This document shows, piece after piece, positions 39,573-51,389 of a DNA stretch of 64,000 bases. The translations under genes were made by a program, and so were the position numbers. The notes beneath the pieces are model-generated. The model searched no databases, was not told where the DNA came from, and was given only the letters and a program-made list of their open reading frames with translations. Within the stretch, counting starts at the first letter, position 1. Every line of letters starts with the position of its first letter. The stretch covers positions 1 to 64,000 of the forward strand of contig JAIWZP010000097.1 of assembly GCA_025201375.1 (NCBI GenBank). Direction: 5' to 3'. Source of the stretch: Gongronella butleri. Lineage: Eukaryota > Mucoromycota > Mucoromycetes > Mucorales > Cunninghamellaceae.

Positions 39573-40330
39573 TTATTGCTTGAGTGCCTCATAATCGAAG
39601 CGAGTGGCGCGCAGACCAATGCCCGAGGGAGCATTGATGGTCAGGTAGCGCAGCCATCGGTCGACGACGTCCGGATGGGCGTCCTTGATTTGCAATAGCC
39701 GTTTGTGCGTCTTGCGCTCGAAATTTTCCTGCGACTTTTTGTGCACAAAGGGCGACTTGATCACCGTCCATCGCGACGTCTGCGTCGGCAGGGGCACGGT
39801 GCCGGAGCACGGCATGCCCAGGTGGAACGCCGCACGTTGCGCGAAATCCGCATAAAAGTCCAATTGCTGCGGCAAATAGCCTCGTAGTTGCAAATTGCAC
39901 ACGGGGATGTTGTGCGTGGGTGCAAGGCGTTCGGGCACTATTAAAAAGCGCGTATAAGAGCCATTGTATCAAGCCATGGACGGCCTCATCTCCAATTGCG
40001 CGAGTCATTTCTTTCTTCTTTTATTTTTTTACCTTGGAAAACCTCGCTCACTTGCTCCGTCTCAGCCGCCGTTGGCACCTGCATGTCCTTGACGGGAGAA
40101 GAAGAGGTGGATGCGGTGCTATGAATGAAAAAAAAAGAGAAAGAGAGAAAAGGGCCGTGGTATGAGCAAATTGGTCTCTATTTTGACAAAATGACGACTT
40201 ACGAGCTCATGCGCAGGGCGTGGCTGGCAGAGACACGGGACACCAGAGGCAGACAGCGACGCTAAAGAAAAAATTGAGTTTGTGTGCCATTGGAGTGCAA
40301 ATAGACCCGTCTTACCGTTGTTGACAACAT
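39573..40330 (-). CDS. Mitochondrial ribosomal protein uS10m
   Basis: The four exons are 40330-40316, 40261-40203, 40118-40033 and 39937-39573, giving 174 residues. The N-terminal 50 residues are rich in Arg, Ser and Thr (RRCLPLVSRVSASHALRMSS), suiting a mitochondrial presequence. The S10 core follows: NLQLRGYLPQQLDFYADFAQ, the loop GTVPLPTQTSRWTVIKSPF, then VHKKSQENFERKTHKRLLQI, which is strongly conserved in mitochondrial and bacterial S10. The tail INAPSGIGLRATRFDYEAL is typical of fungal mitochondrial members. Its first coding exon is 15 nt. It is transcribed divergently from the OPT transporter with 529 bp between start codons. Confidence 0.93.
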
Positions 40331-40859
40331 AATAAAAGGGGTGAATGGATATGTACAAGAGGTTGTCTATGCAAAAAAGAAAAAAGAACAGCAAGCAGGA
40401 AATGGAAGGGGGGTGTTTTTCAACTTCCATTGCTGCCCGGCAATTTTCAAAGCCACCGGACACGCTCGGACAAGCCCGACAAGGTATAATTGCTGCGCGC
40501 CCTCCTTTTTTTCTCCCCCTTCCCCGCAGATGCCGGCTTGCATTCATGTGCGAGAGGGAGACCTCATGACGATCCAACCGGTAGAACACTTTCTCATTCT
40601 TAAATGAGCCAATGCAAGCGTGAATGACGCCGTTTGTGCATTTTTCGCCCCACGTCGATAAAATTCCACGTCTTAAAACCGCAGTAGAACCCTTGAAACG
40701 ACGCTGGTTGAATTTGTCCGAAAGAGGCAAAAAAAAACCAGGCAGCGCCGCCTCCTCGGGGATTGCTGAATAAGCTTTGCCTCCATATCCCCGTCAGCTC
40801 GTTTCTTTTTCTTTTTTTTTTTGCTCTCGCACTCTTTTTCTCTAGGACAAACGACCCTT
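40331..40859. promoter_or_regulatory. Divergent promoter of uS10m and the OPT transporter
   Basis: This 529-bp gap lies between start codons. It has a T-rich stretch followed by TCTCTAG at 40837-40844 that could be the acceptor of a 5' intron of the OPT gene. No separate gene is recognised. Confidence 0.4.
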
Positions 40860-43345
40860 ATGGCCAAACACTTTACTGTAACCCTCCGCAGAGCAATAGC
40901 TGTTTCTATTCGTTGCCTTGGCACTTAGGGCGCCTGACACCGTGTCGCTCACGTTTTATTGTTTTATTTTTTTACTTTTTGCTTTTTGCACGCAGGTGAG
41001 GGCTGTCTTGGTTGGCCTATGTATTGGCATACTTCTGTGCTTTTCCAACATGTACTTTGGCTTGCAGGTGAGGCATCATTGGCGTGCAATTCGCAAGAAG
41101 CAAGGCTCAATTGATTTTTTTTTTTTTTTTTGCAGACGGGTTGGATTTCCATGATGTCGCTGCAATCGTCGCTGCTTGGCTATGCCATTTTTAAGCCCTT
41201 TCAGCCAATGCTTCGCACAAAGTTCAGCCCCGTTGAAAATGTCGTGCTGCAGACTGTCGCCGTTGCCACGGGGACCATGCCTTTGGCGGCAGGTTCGTCG
41301 AATTCATGGCCCAATGGGCACCCATTGACTCACGCGCGCGTCATTTTTTTTTCTTAGGCTTTGTCGGCGTGATTCCTGCGCTTGAGCTTATGACCAGCGA
41401 GGATCATCCTGGGGGCGCAATTGTGTTGACGTTTTGGCAAATGGTGCTGTGGTCGCTTGGGGTTGCATTTTTCGGTGTGTTTTTCGCCGTGCCCCTGCGC
41501 AAGCAGACGATCATCCGTGAGCAGCTGCGCTTCCCCTCGGGCACGGCCACCGCGCAGATGATCCACCTGCTGCACGAGGGCGACCAAGTGGCTCGTCGCC
41601 GACGCACGCTCCCTGACACGGAGCAGCTGGCCTACGACGGTGCCATGGACAGTGAAAGCGACAAGGATAGCGACGATGACCGTGACGGCCATGTGCCTGT
41701 TGTCCCGGAGGAGGACGTGCCTTTGTTGCGAGCCGGCAATACGGACGATCATTCGGGATCCTCGTCGTCGCCCGACAGCTACACGCGTGATTTGCTCGAG
41801 ACAAACGACAAGCAATCCGACTGGCACCTCAAGCTCAATGCATTGATCGTCTCGTTCTCCATGTCGTCCATTTATACCCTGCTTACTTACTTTTTCCCGT
41901 TCATCACCAAGCTGCCCATCTTTAACTGGCTCTGCTTCAACCTCATCGATTTCCAAGCATGGGATTGGTACTTTGCACCCAGTCTCAGCTACGTCGGACA
42001 AGGCATCATCATGGTAATGATAGACAAAAAGGGAAAAAAAGATAGAAAAAGGGATCTTGTTGTCCGCTCACACTGATGTTTTCATAGGGCTTGCCCACGA
42101 CCTTGTCAATGCTTGCTGGTTGCGTTGTTGGATGGGGCATTCTGTCGCCCTTGGCATACTATGCTGGCTGGGCGCCAGGCCCCGTCGACGACTGGAAGAC
42201 CGGTTCAAGAGGGTAAAAAAAGAAAAAGAAAAAGAAGTGCGAAAAAACGGAGGCGCAGCGCTTATACCGTGCCTTTTTTTTTTTTTTTTTTTGGTAACCA
42301 AAGATGGATTTTGTGGGTGTCCCTTGGTGTCATGATTTCCGAGTCTGTGCTGTCGCTTGTGATGGTGACGGCCAAGTCACTTTTGAAGCTGTACCAGCAG
42401 CAACAGCGGCGGCGCAGCAACAGCCACGGACTGGTTGAGCCTGATGACGAGGAAAAGGACGTGCCCAAGAAGATGCGCGTGCCAACGTGGCTGACGGTCA
42501 GCGGTCTGCTTGGATCGACGGCATTGTGCGTGTTTTTGGTGCACGTGGTGTTTGGTCCGATTTTGTCGACGCATCTTGCGCTGATTGCCGTTGGCGTTGC
42601 GCTTGTGCTGAGCGTGCTTGCGGTGCGTGCGCTTGGCGAGACGGATTTGAACCCTGTGAGCGGCATTGGCAAGATTTCGCAGGTGATCTTTGCAGGCCTT
42701 GTGCCTGGCGGGATTGCCGCGAATTTGATTGCCGGCGGGATTGCCGAGGCTGGGGCGCAGCAAGCGGGCGACCTGATGCAAGATCTCAAGACGGGCCATT
42801 TGATCGGTGCGTCGCCAAAGGCGCAATTTTATGGCCAGATGATCGGCTCGTTTGTGAGTGCCATTGTCGCGTCCGGAGCGTACCTGCTGTACCGCACCGT
42901 GTACACGATCCCCGGTCCCGAGTTCCCCGTGCCCACAGCACAGGTGTGGCTCGATATGTCGCGCCTCGTCAATGGCCAATCGCTGCCGCCCAACGTCGAC
43001 ATCTTTGTCGCGGGCTTTGCCATGCTGTTTGCCGTCATTGTCATCATCCAACAGGCTTTCCCGCAGCATCCCGTGTGCCGCTACCTGCCGCAGGGCATGG
43101 CGTTTGCCATTGGCATGTACAATCCGCCCACGTTCACGCTCGCGCGCGTCGTTGGCGGACTTTTGGTCCACACGTGGACGCGCATCTGCGACGGCTCGCT
43201 GCAATGGTCCTGGATCAAAGACTCGCACTACCGCCACGTCGGCCCCGTGCTCATCATCATCATCGGCTCGGGCTTTGTCCTTGGCGAAGGCGCTTTTGCC
43301 CTCGTGAACATGATCATGCAGGCTTGCCATGTCCCCCACTTTTGA
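40860..43345 (+). CDS. OPT-family oligopeptide/metal-chelate transporter
   Basis: The six exons are 40860-40877, 40996-41067, 41136-41292, 41358-42013, 42088-42212 and 42304-43345, giving 689 residues. The protein is a multi-pass plasma or organelle membrane carrier. The N-terminal motif FTVRAVLVGLCIGILLCFSN followed by MYFGLQTGW is the signature of the YSL-like branch that includes yeast YGL114W. Later signatures are the conserved NPVSGIGKISQ segment, AGLVPGGIAANLIAGGIAEAG and GMYNPPTFTLARVVGG. More than a dozen hydrophobic segments are visible. A hydrophilic, Asp/Ser-rich loop of about 70 residues lies in exon 4 (DSESDKDSDDDRDG) and a Gln/Arg-rich loop in exon 6. The first exon MAKHFT joins exactly to VRAVL; an acceptor-like TCTCTAG just upstream means an additional 5' exon cannot be excluded. 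The substrate is unknown. Confidence 0.9.
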
Positions 43346-43524
43346 ATCCCTGTTAGACTATCCTATTTATGTTTTTGCAGTACAGTATTAGAACCTGTAC
43401 AAACCCGTGTAACAATATTAAACAACCCCTCCTTTTTGTAAACAGAAATTCGCACTTATGGTATCATGCGTACTGTAAATGTCAAATCCCAAATACTGTA
43501 TTGTCAATGGATTGGATGATTGAT
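43346..43524. other. 3' flank of the OPT gene
   Basis: AT-rich DNA with three TACAGTA/TACTGTA words (near 43378, 43475 and 43494). Nothing else was recognised. Confidence 0.4.
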
Positions 43525-43534
43525 TGCCTGCGCC

Positions 43535-44087
43535 TAGCTATAATTTTGCGTGGTAAAGTATTTGGCTGGCAAGACGTTTTAATCTCTTGCTAGACGCCCC
43601 GAAATTGCTCTTAGAGGCTACAACGCGTCGCCCCTGGATGTAAAATTTGATTTGGAATCGAATGGTGTTACTTTCGAGCCGTGCTCTCTTAGTAAAAATA
43701 CGAAAAATCACGCATTTACTGCCAAAAATCAAAATCGGGCCGAAATGTCGTAAATTGCGATTATCTCGAAATTTCATTAAGTTAACGGACATCGTGTGAG
43801 AACTTTATTCGATTCTAAATTAAATTTTACATTAGACTTGTGTGGCAAAATAGCGATTCAAGCAAGTTTTGAGGTACTTCCATTAGAGCAAACTGCAGCA
43901 TTTGAGCCAGATTTCTAAGTACTCAAAAACCTGCAATTGGACATGTAATTTAAACACCGCCAGGAGATTCTACGCCCTTGAAAACATATAAAACGCCATT
44001 TTCAGCTTCATCATTATTGACCAAACCCTGAGTATAAGTGGGGTCGGGGTGACGAATTCTAACTTTACCACGCAAAATTCTAGCTAC
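43535..44087. mobile_element. Non-autonomous terminal-inverted-repeat element
   Basis: The left end TAGCTATAATTTTGCGTGGT (continuing AAAGT) at 43535-43559 is matched by its inverse at 44062-44086 with one mismatch in 25. The direct repeat TGCCTGCGCC flanks the element on both sides (43525-43534 and 44088-44097), the size class of target duplication made by Mutator-like transposases. Inside, ATGTAAAATTTGATTTGG (about 43638) and its near inverse (43811-43833, ending ATTTTACAT) form a second, inner inverted repeat, so the element can fold back. It has no reading frame of useful length, hence it would be mobilised in trans. The TAGCTATAA word also recurs right after the right flank, leaving the exact boundary uncertain by several bases. 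Confidence 0.7.
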
Positions 44088-44097
44088 TGCCTGCGCC

Positions 44098-44574
44098 TAG
44101 CTATAAATACATTGCCTGCTGGCGCCACGGTCGGCTCCTGGCTGATTTTAAAGATACCATAGATGATCAGTGTTCAAGGAAAAATCCAGGGAACGCGGTC
44201 GATGATGAAGACAAAGTGCGCATTTTTTTCTCTTCTTTCTCTGTCATCCTCCCTTTGTTTATGAATTACAGTATTATGATACACTCCAATCGCATGTGGT
44301 GGTGTACGTACGGTATCTTCCTCCTTCTTGCCGTCCTCCTCCTGACCGGCGGCGCGGCGGGGGGCTACTGTTGTATCATACAGTATCGGCTTTCGGCTTT
44401 CGGGCTTTTTTCGGCTACTGTATCGCTCATCAGCTACATACCGTACAACAGTATTTTAGAGTACGGTATTATATGATAATACTGTACTGTTTGCTGTACG
44501 AAGGCAAAAGAGACTTTGTCTGAAGCTCTGAATAGAACTGTACACATCATTTAACATATTGGGGTCGCGAAAAG
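44098..44574. other. Intergenic DNA with TACAGTA-rich words
   Basis: No gene is supported. A GC patch (CCGGCGGCGCGGCGGGGGGC) lies at 44345-44365 amid AT-rich sequence. TACAGTAT, TACTGTA and ATGATAC-type words recur at 44268, 44390, 44415, 44450 and 44478. Confidence 0.4.
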
Positions 44575-47385
44575 CAAGTTTTTCAGACTTTACCGGCCGG
44601 CTTGTTGTGCCTCCAGAAATTTTTTTACAGCCTACTTGCCCGCCGATGATGGAAGTCTCATCACGGGCTGCTGCTCGAGAGCGAGCAGCCCAGTGCTCAG
44701 GAAAGATCCGTGCGATTTTTTTTGAGCTCGCAAATTGCAAAAACACCTAATTTTATCTGTTTTGCATTTATCGCTCCATCATCTGCATGATTGACCCCGC
44801 TCAAAAATAGCCGCATCGAATTCAGCGCGAAATTTGCAACAAAAAAGGTTAAATCCCCAAAGCGCTACGACCTCTTTTGAAAAATTCAGGGGTCTCTCAG
44901 GGGTCACACATTTCAATCTCAGAAAATGCCAAATTTGGGAAATTTCGAACTCCGAGTGATCAATGCATCCCAAACAGGGAACTCCGACAATTTGCTGTTG
45001 GCTGACAAAATGACAGGTCGCCCCAACGTAAGGAAATAGCCCAAAGAGTGATGCATGAACGGCGATCGACTGAGAAAATTGCCTACTTTTGGGCAAGATT
45101 TTTTTGCAAAAATTTAAGGTTTGACACTTCCAAATTTAGGTGCGTAAATTGCATGGAATTTTTTTTTCTGTATTTTTTTTTGCAGGTTTTTGTGCGTTGT
45201 AGAGTGGGCTGCAAGTCGGTGAAATGACCGATGCAAAAAGTTAAAACCAAATCTATCATAGCGCCCTGCAAGTCATCCCATTAGATGCTTTGCCCCCTGT
45301 TTTATTTACTGTATTAAATCTGATCAAATAAAAATCGAGGGTTGACTACTAGACAGTTGTCGAGCAAATCGTCATTGAATTGTTTGTTGAAAAAATGTAT
45401 TTCCTCCGCCAGTTTTGATCAGATCGCCGTGAAACTCGTTTCATTCGGTGGAGATGATTCAGCAGCAGTATTTGACACATTAAAAGCATCGTTGGTTATT
45501 TTTCCAGTTGTCGAGAAAAGCAAGTTTGAAAATTGATCCAATGTTTGAGCGACTTTTGCAAGTGGGCAAAGTTCATCCATCGGGCGAGCAAACAATCAAG
45601 AAATGACACCCGAGTGCGTCTCTTTCGATCGGTGCCATTTCACCGCGATGCACAAAATATTTTGAGAGACTCGTGCCGGATTACGTATTGTGGAAATATC
45701 AGAATTTTGGATTCAACTGCACAATACCTCGATCGATTCCTGGTTTGAACGGTTTTTCAAAGAGTCGCGTCGGTAAAACATTACAGTATGTGTAGATTTT
45801 GGCTGGGCTACCCAACCATGATGATTTACGGCATTTAATTCTGTACGTATTTGTAAAAATGTCGAGATTTCGAATTTATCTGCAAAACGATCCAGTCAAT
45901 CTTGGGGTTTCATGTTGTGTTGTTGAATAAGGCGCGGCGAAATGGTCAAAGGGCAAAGGTTGGGAGACAGTCAATTCATGATTTGTGTTGATCATCATCC
46001 ATGGATTTGTGCCAATTCTTGAAAACGGCGCATGCCACGAAAACGGCCCGATCAACATCTGGTTTTTTGAATTTTCTTTCAAAGAGAGACGCTGAAAAAG
46101 CCAAGTGGCAAAGTTTGGCGATGATCAAATCATGATTTTACGCGAAATGAATTTGACAAAAACGCGCTACAGCCAAATTTTCAGTAATGCCGTGCTTCCC
46201 GACAAACCACATGATTGACCTTTGGATTTTTATTTTTTTTTCTGAGAAGAGAAGAGCAACATCCACTATATGTAAAAGTTTCGTGGAGCTGCGATGAGTC
46301 CTTGGTGACGAAATCTTTTTTTTTCAAATTTAGAAAACAAAAGGGTGGGTCAGGTCAAAATGCATTTGGAGGGTTGCCCGCTTTGAGAGGCTCAGGTCTC
46401 TCAAATCCGTTTGGCAACCTACACATTGGACATCTGAGAGTCATATCAGTAGGTGCGTTGACGCAAATATGCAATGAAAATCAGGGGTCGATTAAGCTGT
46501 TATCGAGGAATGGGCAATCAAGCCTAATTTTAGAAAATGAAATTTCTGCATCACTTTTGGTCGTACGCTTGTGAAACTGGGTTCATCCGACAGAGAGTCG
46601 AATTCTGCATTTTATTGTCACAGCAGCACGCCATCCTTTGTCCTGTCCATTGCCGAGAAAAGCGAAGCTGAAATGTTTGATGATTGGGTGTTGCAAGCGT
46701 ACAAATGTTGCGCATCGGCGTTGCCGGGCGGGGATAAAATGACCCCCTTGTGCGTGTCTTTCCACTTGTAATATTATTTAAGGCTGGTCAAATAGCAGCT
46801 TGACGCGCTAGAGATAAAATTGTGAATTTATGGAGCAGAGACTGTCAATTTTCTTGCCAACTGTCAGATCAACCCCCGGTTTTTACTATTGTTCTGAAAA
46901 TAGAGAAACCAAAATGCTCATATGCCAAAATTTCATGGAGCTGCAAGCACTCGATGGTGCGCCACATCGATTTTCAAAACTGACGATTTTCCATCGATTT
47001 TCCATCGATTTTCCAAGGTTACAGTCACGAATTTTAACCTGGGCAAAACTTGGTTCCTCGGATCGCTGTGCCATTCACCGACATGGTAGAATACGTTCAT
47101 TTGCCGATGAAAATGCCATAAACCCTCGGGCTCCATCGACTGGTTCTCCTATAAAATGCAATCTACTTCCTATTTTCGCTACAAGACAAACTCGACAATG
47201 ACTGGGCGCAGATCCTCGAAACGCGGCTCACAAGAAATAGCACGGGCCGTTGCGTATGTGGCCATCGATGATCACTTCAAAAAAACGAGATCCAGGCAGA
47301 ATTGACGAAAACAGTTTGTTTGCGGGATAACTTGGACGTGTGAAAAACCGCGTCAGACTTTGATGTAAGCGCGTCCGTTTCAAGT
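44575..47385 (+). repeat. Dispersed repeat family R1, copy B
   Basis: Positions 44575-46460 align with copy C from 61895, and 47265-47380 aligns with 61430-61550 (AACGAGATCCAGGCAGAATT versus AACGAGTTCCAGGCGGAATT). Internally the copy repeats itself at long range: TTCGTGGAGCTGCGATGAGTCC (46282) is echoed by TTCATGGAGCTGCAAGCACTCG (46933), and the block AAAATCGAGGGTTGAC...GTGCGTCTCTTTC (45332-45630) by AAAATCAGGGGTCGAT...GTGCGTGTCTTTC (46474-46760). No conserved reading frame was found. Confidence 0.75.
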
Positions 47386-47776
47386 CGAATCCATATACCT
47401 CGAACTTCTTTTGCTAGTGAATGTGTCGATGCAGCTCCAAGGACGCGCTCTTGCGTGCCATGGCGATTGGCGCGTCTATTGTCTCGACATCGTCTTTTTT
47501 TTTTGGCCGGATGCGTGTCTGACGCATATCATACTGTACGAGTATTAACGTATTGAGTCGCACAGCGGCGCTGCAACAGCTTTATTTTTATTAAAACATT
47601 TACTTTGAGTTTGCATCTAATATGAAAATGAAAAAAATCTATGATTTGACTGTTATTAGATTGGCAGAAAACGCTTTTGAGGCACCAAAATTAATAAATT
47701 ATCATAGAGTACGTAATACGTGCATTGATGCGCAGAGTCACACAGCGGCGCAGCAGCTTAACCACCAGCAATGAGA
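47386..47776. repeat. Gap with a 180-bp-spaced direct repeat
   Basis: The word CACAGCGGCGC followed by TGCAACAGCTT or AGCAGCTT occurs at 47561 and again at 47741, each preceded by GAGTC, so a pair of about 30-bp direct repeats flanks about 150 bp of AT-rich DNA. No gene is seen. Confidence 0.45.
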
Positions 47777-48182
47777 TCAATTTTGCGAAGCAGGTTGAAA
47801 AAACGATGAAATAGTCGACTGGATGCCTTGATCAACAATATTTTGGTCCTTTGCTGCGATCTTGGCTTTAATAGCGTCGATGATGTCGAAATCCAGCTCG
47901 TGGTCGAGATCAAGGGAGTCCTTGAAAGCTATCAAAAAAATCTTGTGTTCCGGCCAGTGTTTCTTGCCAGTGTCAACATAGTTGTAATCTTTCTCCTCGG
48001 TTGCCTCGTCAATTGTCTCGAGTTCACAATCAACTTTTTCAACGACTTGCATTGAACTTTCGCTTGAAATCAACTCATCGACAGTCTTGCAGGCTTGCTG
48101 TGCTGCCTCCTCGCTAAATAACACAGCAATATGCCACTGCGTTTCCTGATCAACAATTGCATCATCAACATTTGTGTTTGCC
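47777..48182 (-). pseudogene. Orphan acidic coding fragment, possibly transposon-derived
   Basis: An open frame on the minus strand begins after an acceptor-like TTTCATAG (about 48183) and runs to a stop at 47777, coding about 134 residues. It contains VDDAIVDQETQWHIAVLF, SEEAAQQACKTVDELI and QVVEKVDCELETIDEATEEK, and ends QSTISSFFQPASQN. Codon choice and the acidic helical character look like real protein, and the tail resembles the ends of domesticated or DDE-type transposases, but no catalytic motif is present. No upstream exon could be found, so it is probably the 3' exon of a dead transposon gene. It could also be the end of an unrecognised gene. Confidence 0.35.
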
Positions 48183-48185
48183 TAT

Positions 48186-49272
48186 GAAATTCAATGCAAT
48201 CATGAATGAGTTCATGGTTCTTGCTCTTTTTTTCTTTTTCTTTTTTTCTTTTTTTTTTTTTTGGTCGACGCGCGTCCCATGCTAGAGCATGGTGTAGCAA
48301 GTTGCACAGTACCTACTATACAGTGAAGGTACAGTACAAGGGGCCGGTGTGGATGCAGGGTGTCCATGATCCTCATTATGATAACAAGCCCAGTGCCTGC
48401 ACGTCAAGGAGGACACGGGCTTGGCCTAGCGTGTGACCTGATGCACAATGACAGCGGATCTTCAGCGATGGATGGCCCTATTGATTGGTTACTTGGTCAA
48501 TGCGGTTGCCAGTTCAGGCAAAAATTCTAAAAAAAAAAAAAAAAGCAAAAAAGGGCAGCGCGCAAAAGGCGAGCACTCGTTGCAATTTTCAAAACGGGCC
48601 GACCGCCGCGCGGTGCTCGCACGCCATGCATGATCACTCTACCGATAATGTCTCCGCCACATGCCCAACCTGGCAAAGGAGCCAATAAATTCATTGGCAT
48701 GGGGGGGAGGGCTGACAGGGGCGGAGAAAGGAGTGAAAATCAGCAAAATGAGAGGTGTGTTGAAAAAAAAAGGGGGAAGATGATTCAAGACACACTTCAG
48801 GCACGACACGCCCGGGCTTCATGGCTCATCTTGCCGCAGGTCAGGCCATGGAAGGCTTGTTTGCCTGCATCGTGCTCGTGTAACTATCCCAATCTATCAT
48901 CATCGTTGGCGCCAAGCAAGGAAAAAAAAAGATCTCTGGTGGCACTTTTTTTTTTTTTGCGCGCGAGGCCCTGTTTTCGTTCTCTGGCATCCGCGGCCAA
49001 GGGCTGCCATGGGGTTAAGCGTCAGCTGTTTCCCTGGAAAAAAAATAATCAAATTGGGGCTTGCACCATGGTTCCCCCTTTTTCGTTGACGACAAAAAAG
49101 AAAAAAAAGGGCAAGGCTGGCCGAGGGTCATCGGCATTGGGGCATGATCATGCAAAGCGTGTCAGGCGTCTCCTTAAATAGGGCCATGATCATGTTGGAA
49201 GGTGCATGGCGTCTTTTCTCACTGGTGCTTGCGTGATGGGCCCCCATCCCATCGTGCGGATTCCCCTCGTTT

Positions 49273-49310
<38 letters not shown>

Positions 49311-50159
49311 GTGGCCGATCCAGCGTGTGCCAAATAAGTCGGGGTAAGAGGAGTGTGGAGCGCTTCCGTCTCACCAGGCGTCGGCTCTTTTGCAGCAGGC
49401 CTCAAAGCTACCCTTCTATTGGGCGTGGGGGACCAGGCGCCGTCATCACTCTCCCCCCTCTCTCCCTTCTCTCCGTCGTCATCCCCCCCCCAAGCCCGAC
49501 TGGGCCGACACACGCGTGCGTAATGGTGTGGGCCACGGAGAGAGAAAAAAATCATTGCTTGCTCTTGTATCACGTGCAGGGAGGGGAGACATGAAATGAA
49601 GCGAATGGGTTTGCCAAGTTCAGGGCCTGAGAATTTGGGGGAGGGTCAAGGAGATGGAATTGGGAGAGGGACGATGATGATGCGTGTGTGTTCGTATGGG
49701 ATGGGGGGAGGAAATAGGGATCATCTGATTCAAATGGATAGGCTTTTTTTTTTGTTGCAAGCGCTCCCCTTTTTTGACATGAAAAAAATAGGGAGCCTGC
49801 ACCTGCTCCCTCTGTGTTTTTTCTTGTGTGACCGCGGCGGCAAGGCGTGTCCATGGGCCCAACCCACAACAGGGTGTCCAAAAAGGAATCGAGGGGGAAA
49901 CAGAAGGGCCTCATCGATGGAGGATGATGTGGTTTGGGTTGTGGCACACCAAGATAGCCATTGGTTGGTTCTCCCTGTCGCTTTGTTTTCAAACTCCGGA
50001 ATCTTGTTGATTTTGGGCCTACGTCAACTCTATTGAGCAAAATTTTTCTTGCTCTTTTGTTTTTTCCCTCTTTCTTTCACTTTACTCTCATTGTCAACCC
50101 TTTCTCCCCTTTTTTATATTTCTTTTTACTTTCTGTCGAGTTTATCGAGATAAGCAAAC
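48186..50159 (+). other. Intergenic region upstream of the 14-3-3 gene
   Basis: The 2-kb region has no gene that could be supported. It contains several T or A runs (for example about 31 T at 49279-49309) and G-rich stretches near 48700 and 49650. The last 100 bases before the 14-3-3 start are pyrimidine-rich with a TTTATATT word near 50114. It is probably the promoter region of that highly expressed gene family. Confidence 0.4.
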
Positions 50160-51389
50160 ATGTCCACCGTAAGTATTTTTCATTGACAACTTTTGGGTAC
50201 AACGCGTACACGGGGCCTGTCGCGGCCGTCTTTTTTTTTCTTTTTTTGTTTATTTCATCTTGCGTGGGGAAAGCGCGTTGCGTGGTTGAAACTCTTTTGG
50301 GATGAAACAGAACGGTCCGCTCATTTTTTTTTTCTTGAATTCGTCGTAGGAACGCGAAAACAATGTCTACATGGCCAAGCTTGCCGAGCAGGCCGAACGT
50401 TACGATGGTAAGGGCGCCTTTTAAATGGCAAATGACGCAAAAGAGGGTGACAAAAGGCTCATGATGGGTGTTTTTTCTTGTAGAAATGGTCAAGTTCACC
50501 AAGGAAGTTGCCAAGGTAAAGAATTTTGACATCAAAGAGTACAAAAGATGTGGCTCATTTGCTGGCCGCGCGCCAATTGCGCGTCCACCACACAAACACA
50601 CACAAACACACAAGAGACGCGTCTCTTGTGCAAATCTTGGGCAAATTGAGAGAGCTGCATGGGCTTTTTTTTTTCTCACGTGTTTCTTATCTCTCTTTTT
50701 TTTTTTTTCTTTGTCCAAAGTTGGGTGTTGAATTGACGGTGGAAGAGCGCAACTTGCTGTCTGTTGCCTTCAAGAACGTGATTGGTGCTCGCCGTGCTTC
50801 GTGGCGCATTGTGTCGTCTATTGAGCAAAAGGAGGAGACCAAGGGCAACCGCGAGCAGGTTGAGAAGATCAAGACGTACCGCCAGATGATCGAGAACGAG
50901 CTGCGTGATGTGTGCAACGACATCTTGGATGTCCTGAGCAACAACCTGATCCCCAATGCCCAAGGCGGCGAGTCCAAGGTGTTTTACTACAAGATGAAGG
51001 GTGACTACTACCGCTACCTCGCCGAGTTCCTCACGGGCGAGGAGCGCAAGACGTCGGCCACCGAGGCTCACGAGGCCTACAAGGGTGCCACGGACGTTGC
51101 CCAAACCGAATTGGCCCCCACGCACCCCATCCGTCTTGGTCTCGCCCTCAACTTCTCCGTCTTTTACTACGAGATCCTCAACTCGCCTGACCGTGCCTGC
51201 CATTTGGCCAAGCAAGCCTTCGACGATGCCATTGCCGAATTGGATACCCTCAGCGAAGAATCTTACAAGGACTCCACTTTGATCATGCAACTGCTGCGAG
51301 ACAACTTGACCCTCTGGACTTCCGACTTGCAAGATGATGCCGACAAGGCTGAGGAGCCCAAGGCCGAGGAGACTGAAGAATCCAAGTAG
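50160..51389 (+). CDS. BMH1: 14-3-3 protein
   Basis: The four exons are 50160-50168, 50350-50407, 50484-50515 and 50721-51389, giving 255 residues. 14-3-3 dimers bind phosphoserine or phosphothreonine motifs in many signalling proteins. The family signatures are all present: [15 protein letters not shown] in the dimer interface, [26 protein letters not shown] (split here: [13 protein letters not shown] then [10 protein letters not shown]), [15 protein letters not shown], and the C-terminal [16 protein letters not shown] and [16 protein letters not shown]. The tail is acidic ([13 protein letters not shown]). The first coding exon contains only three codons, and the intron after exon 3 is 205 nt, long for this window. 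Only this one isoform is in the window. Confidence 0.97.

Noticed and set aside
44575..47385. R1 repeat as a long protein gene with repeats
   Set aside because: Stops occur in all six frames and are not at matching places in the other copies.
48630..49181. A 183-residue open frame
   Set aside because: It is made of low-complexity Lys, Phe and Arg runs from A/T tracts, with no recognisable domain and no splice context.
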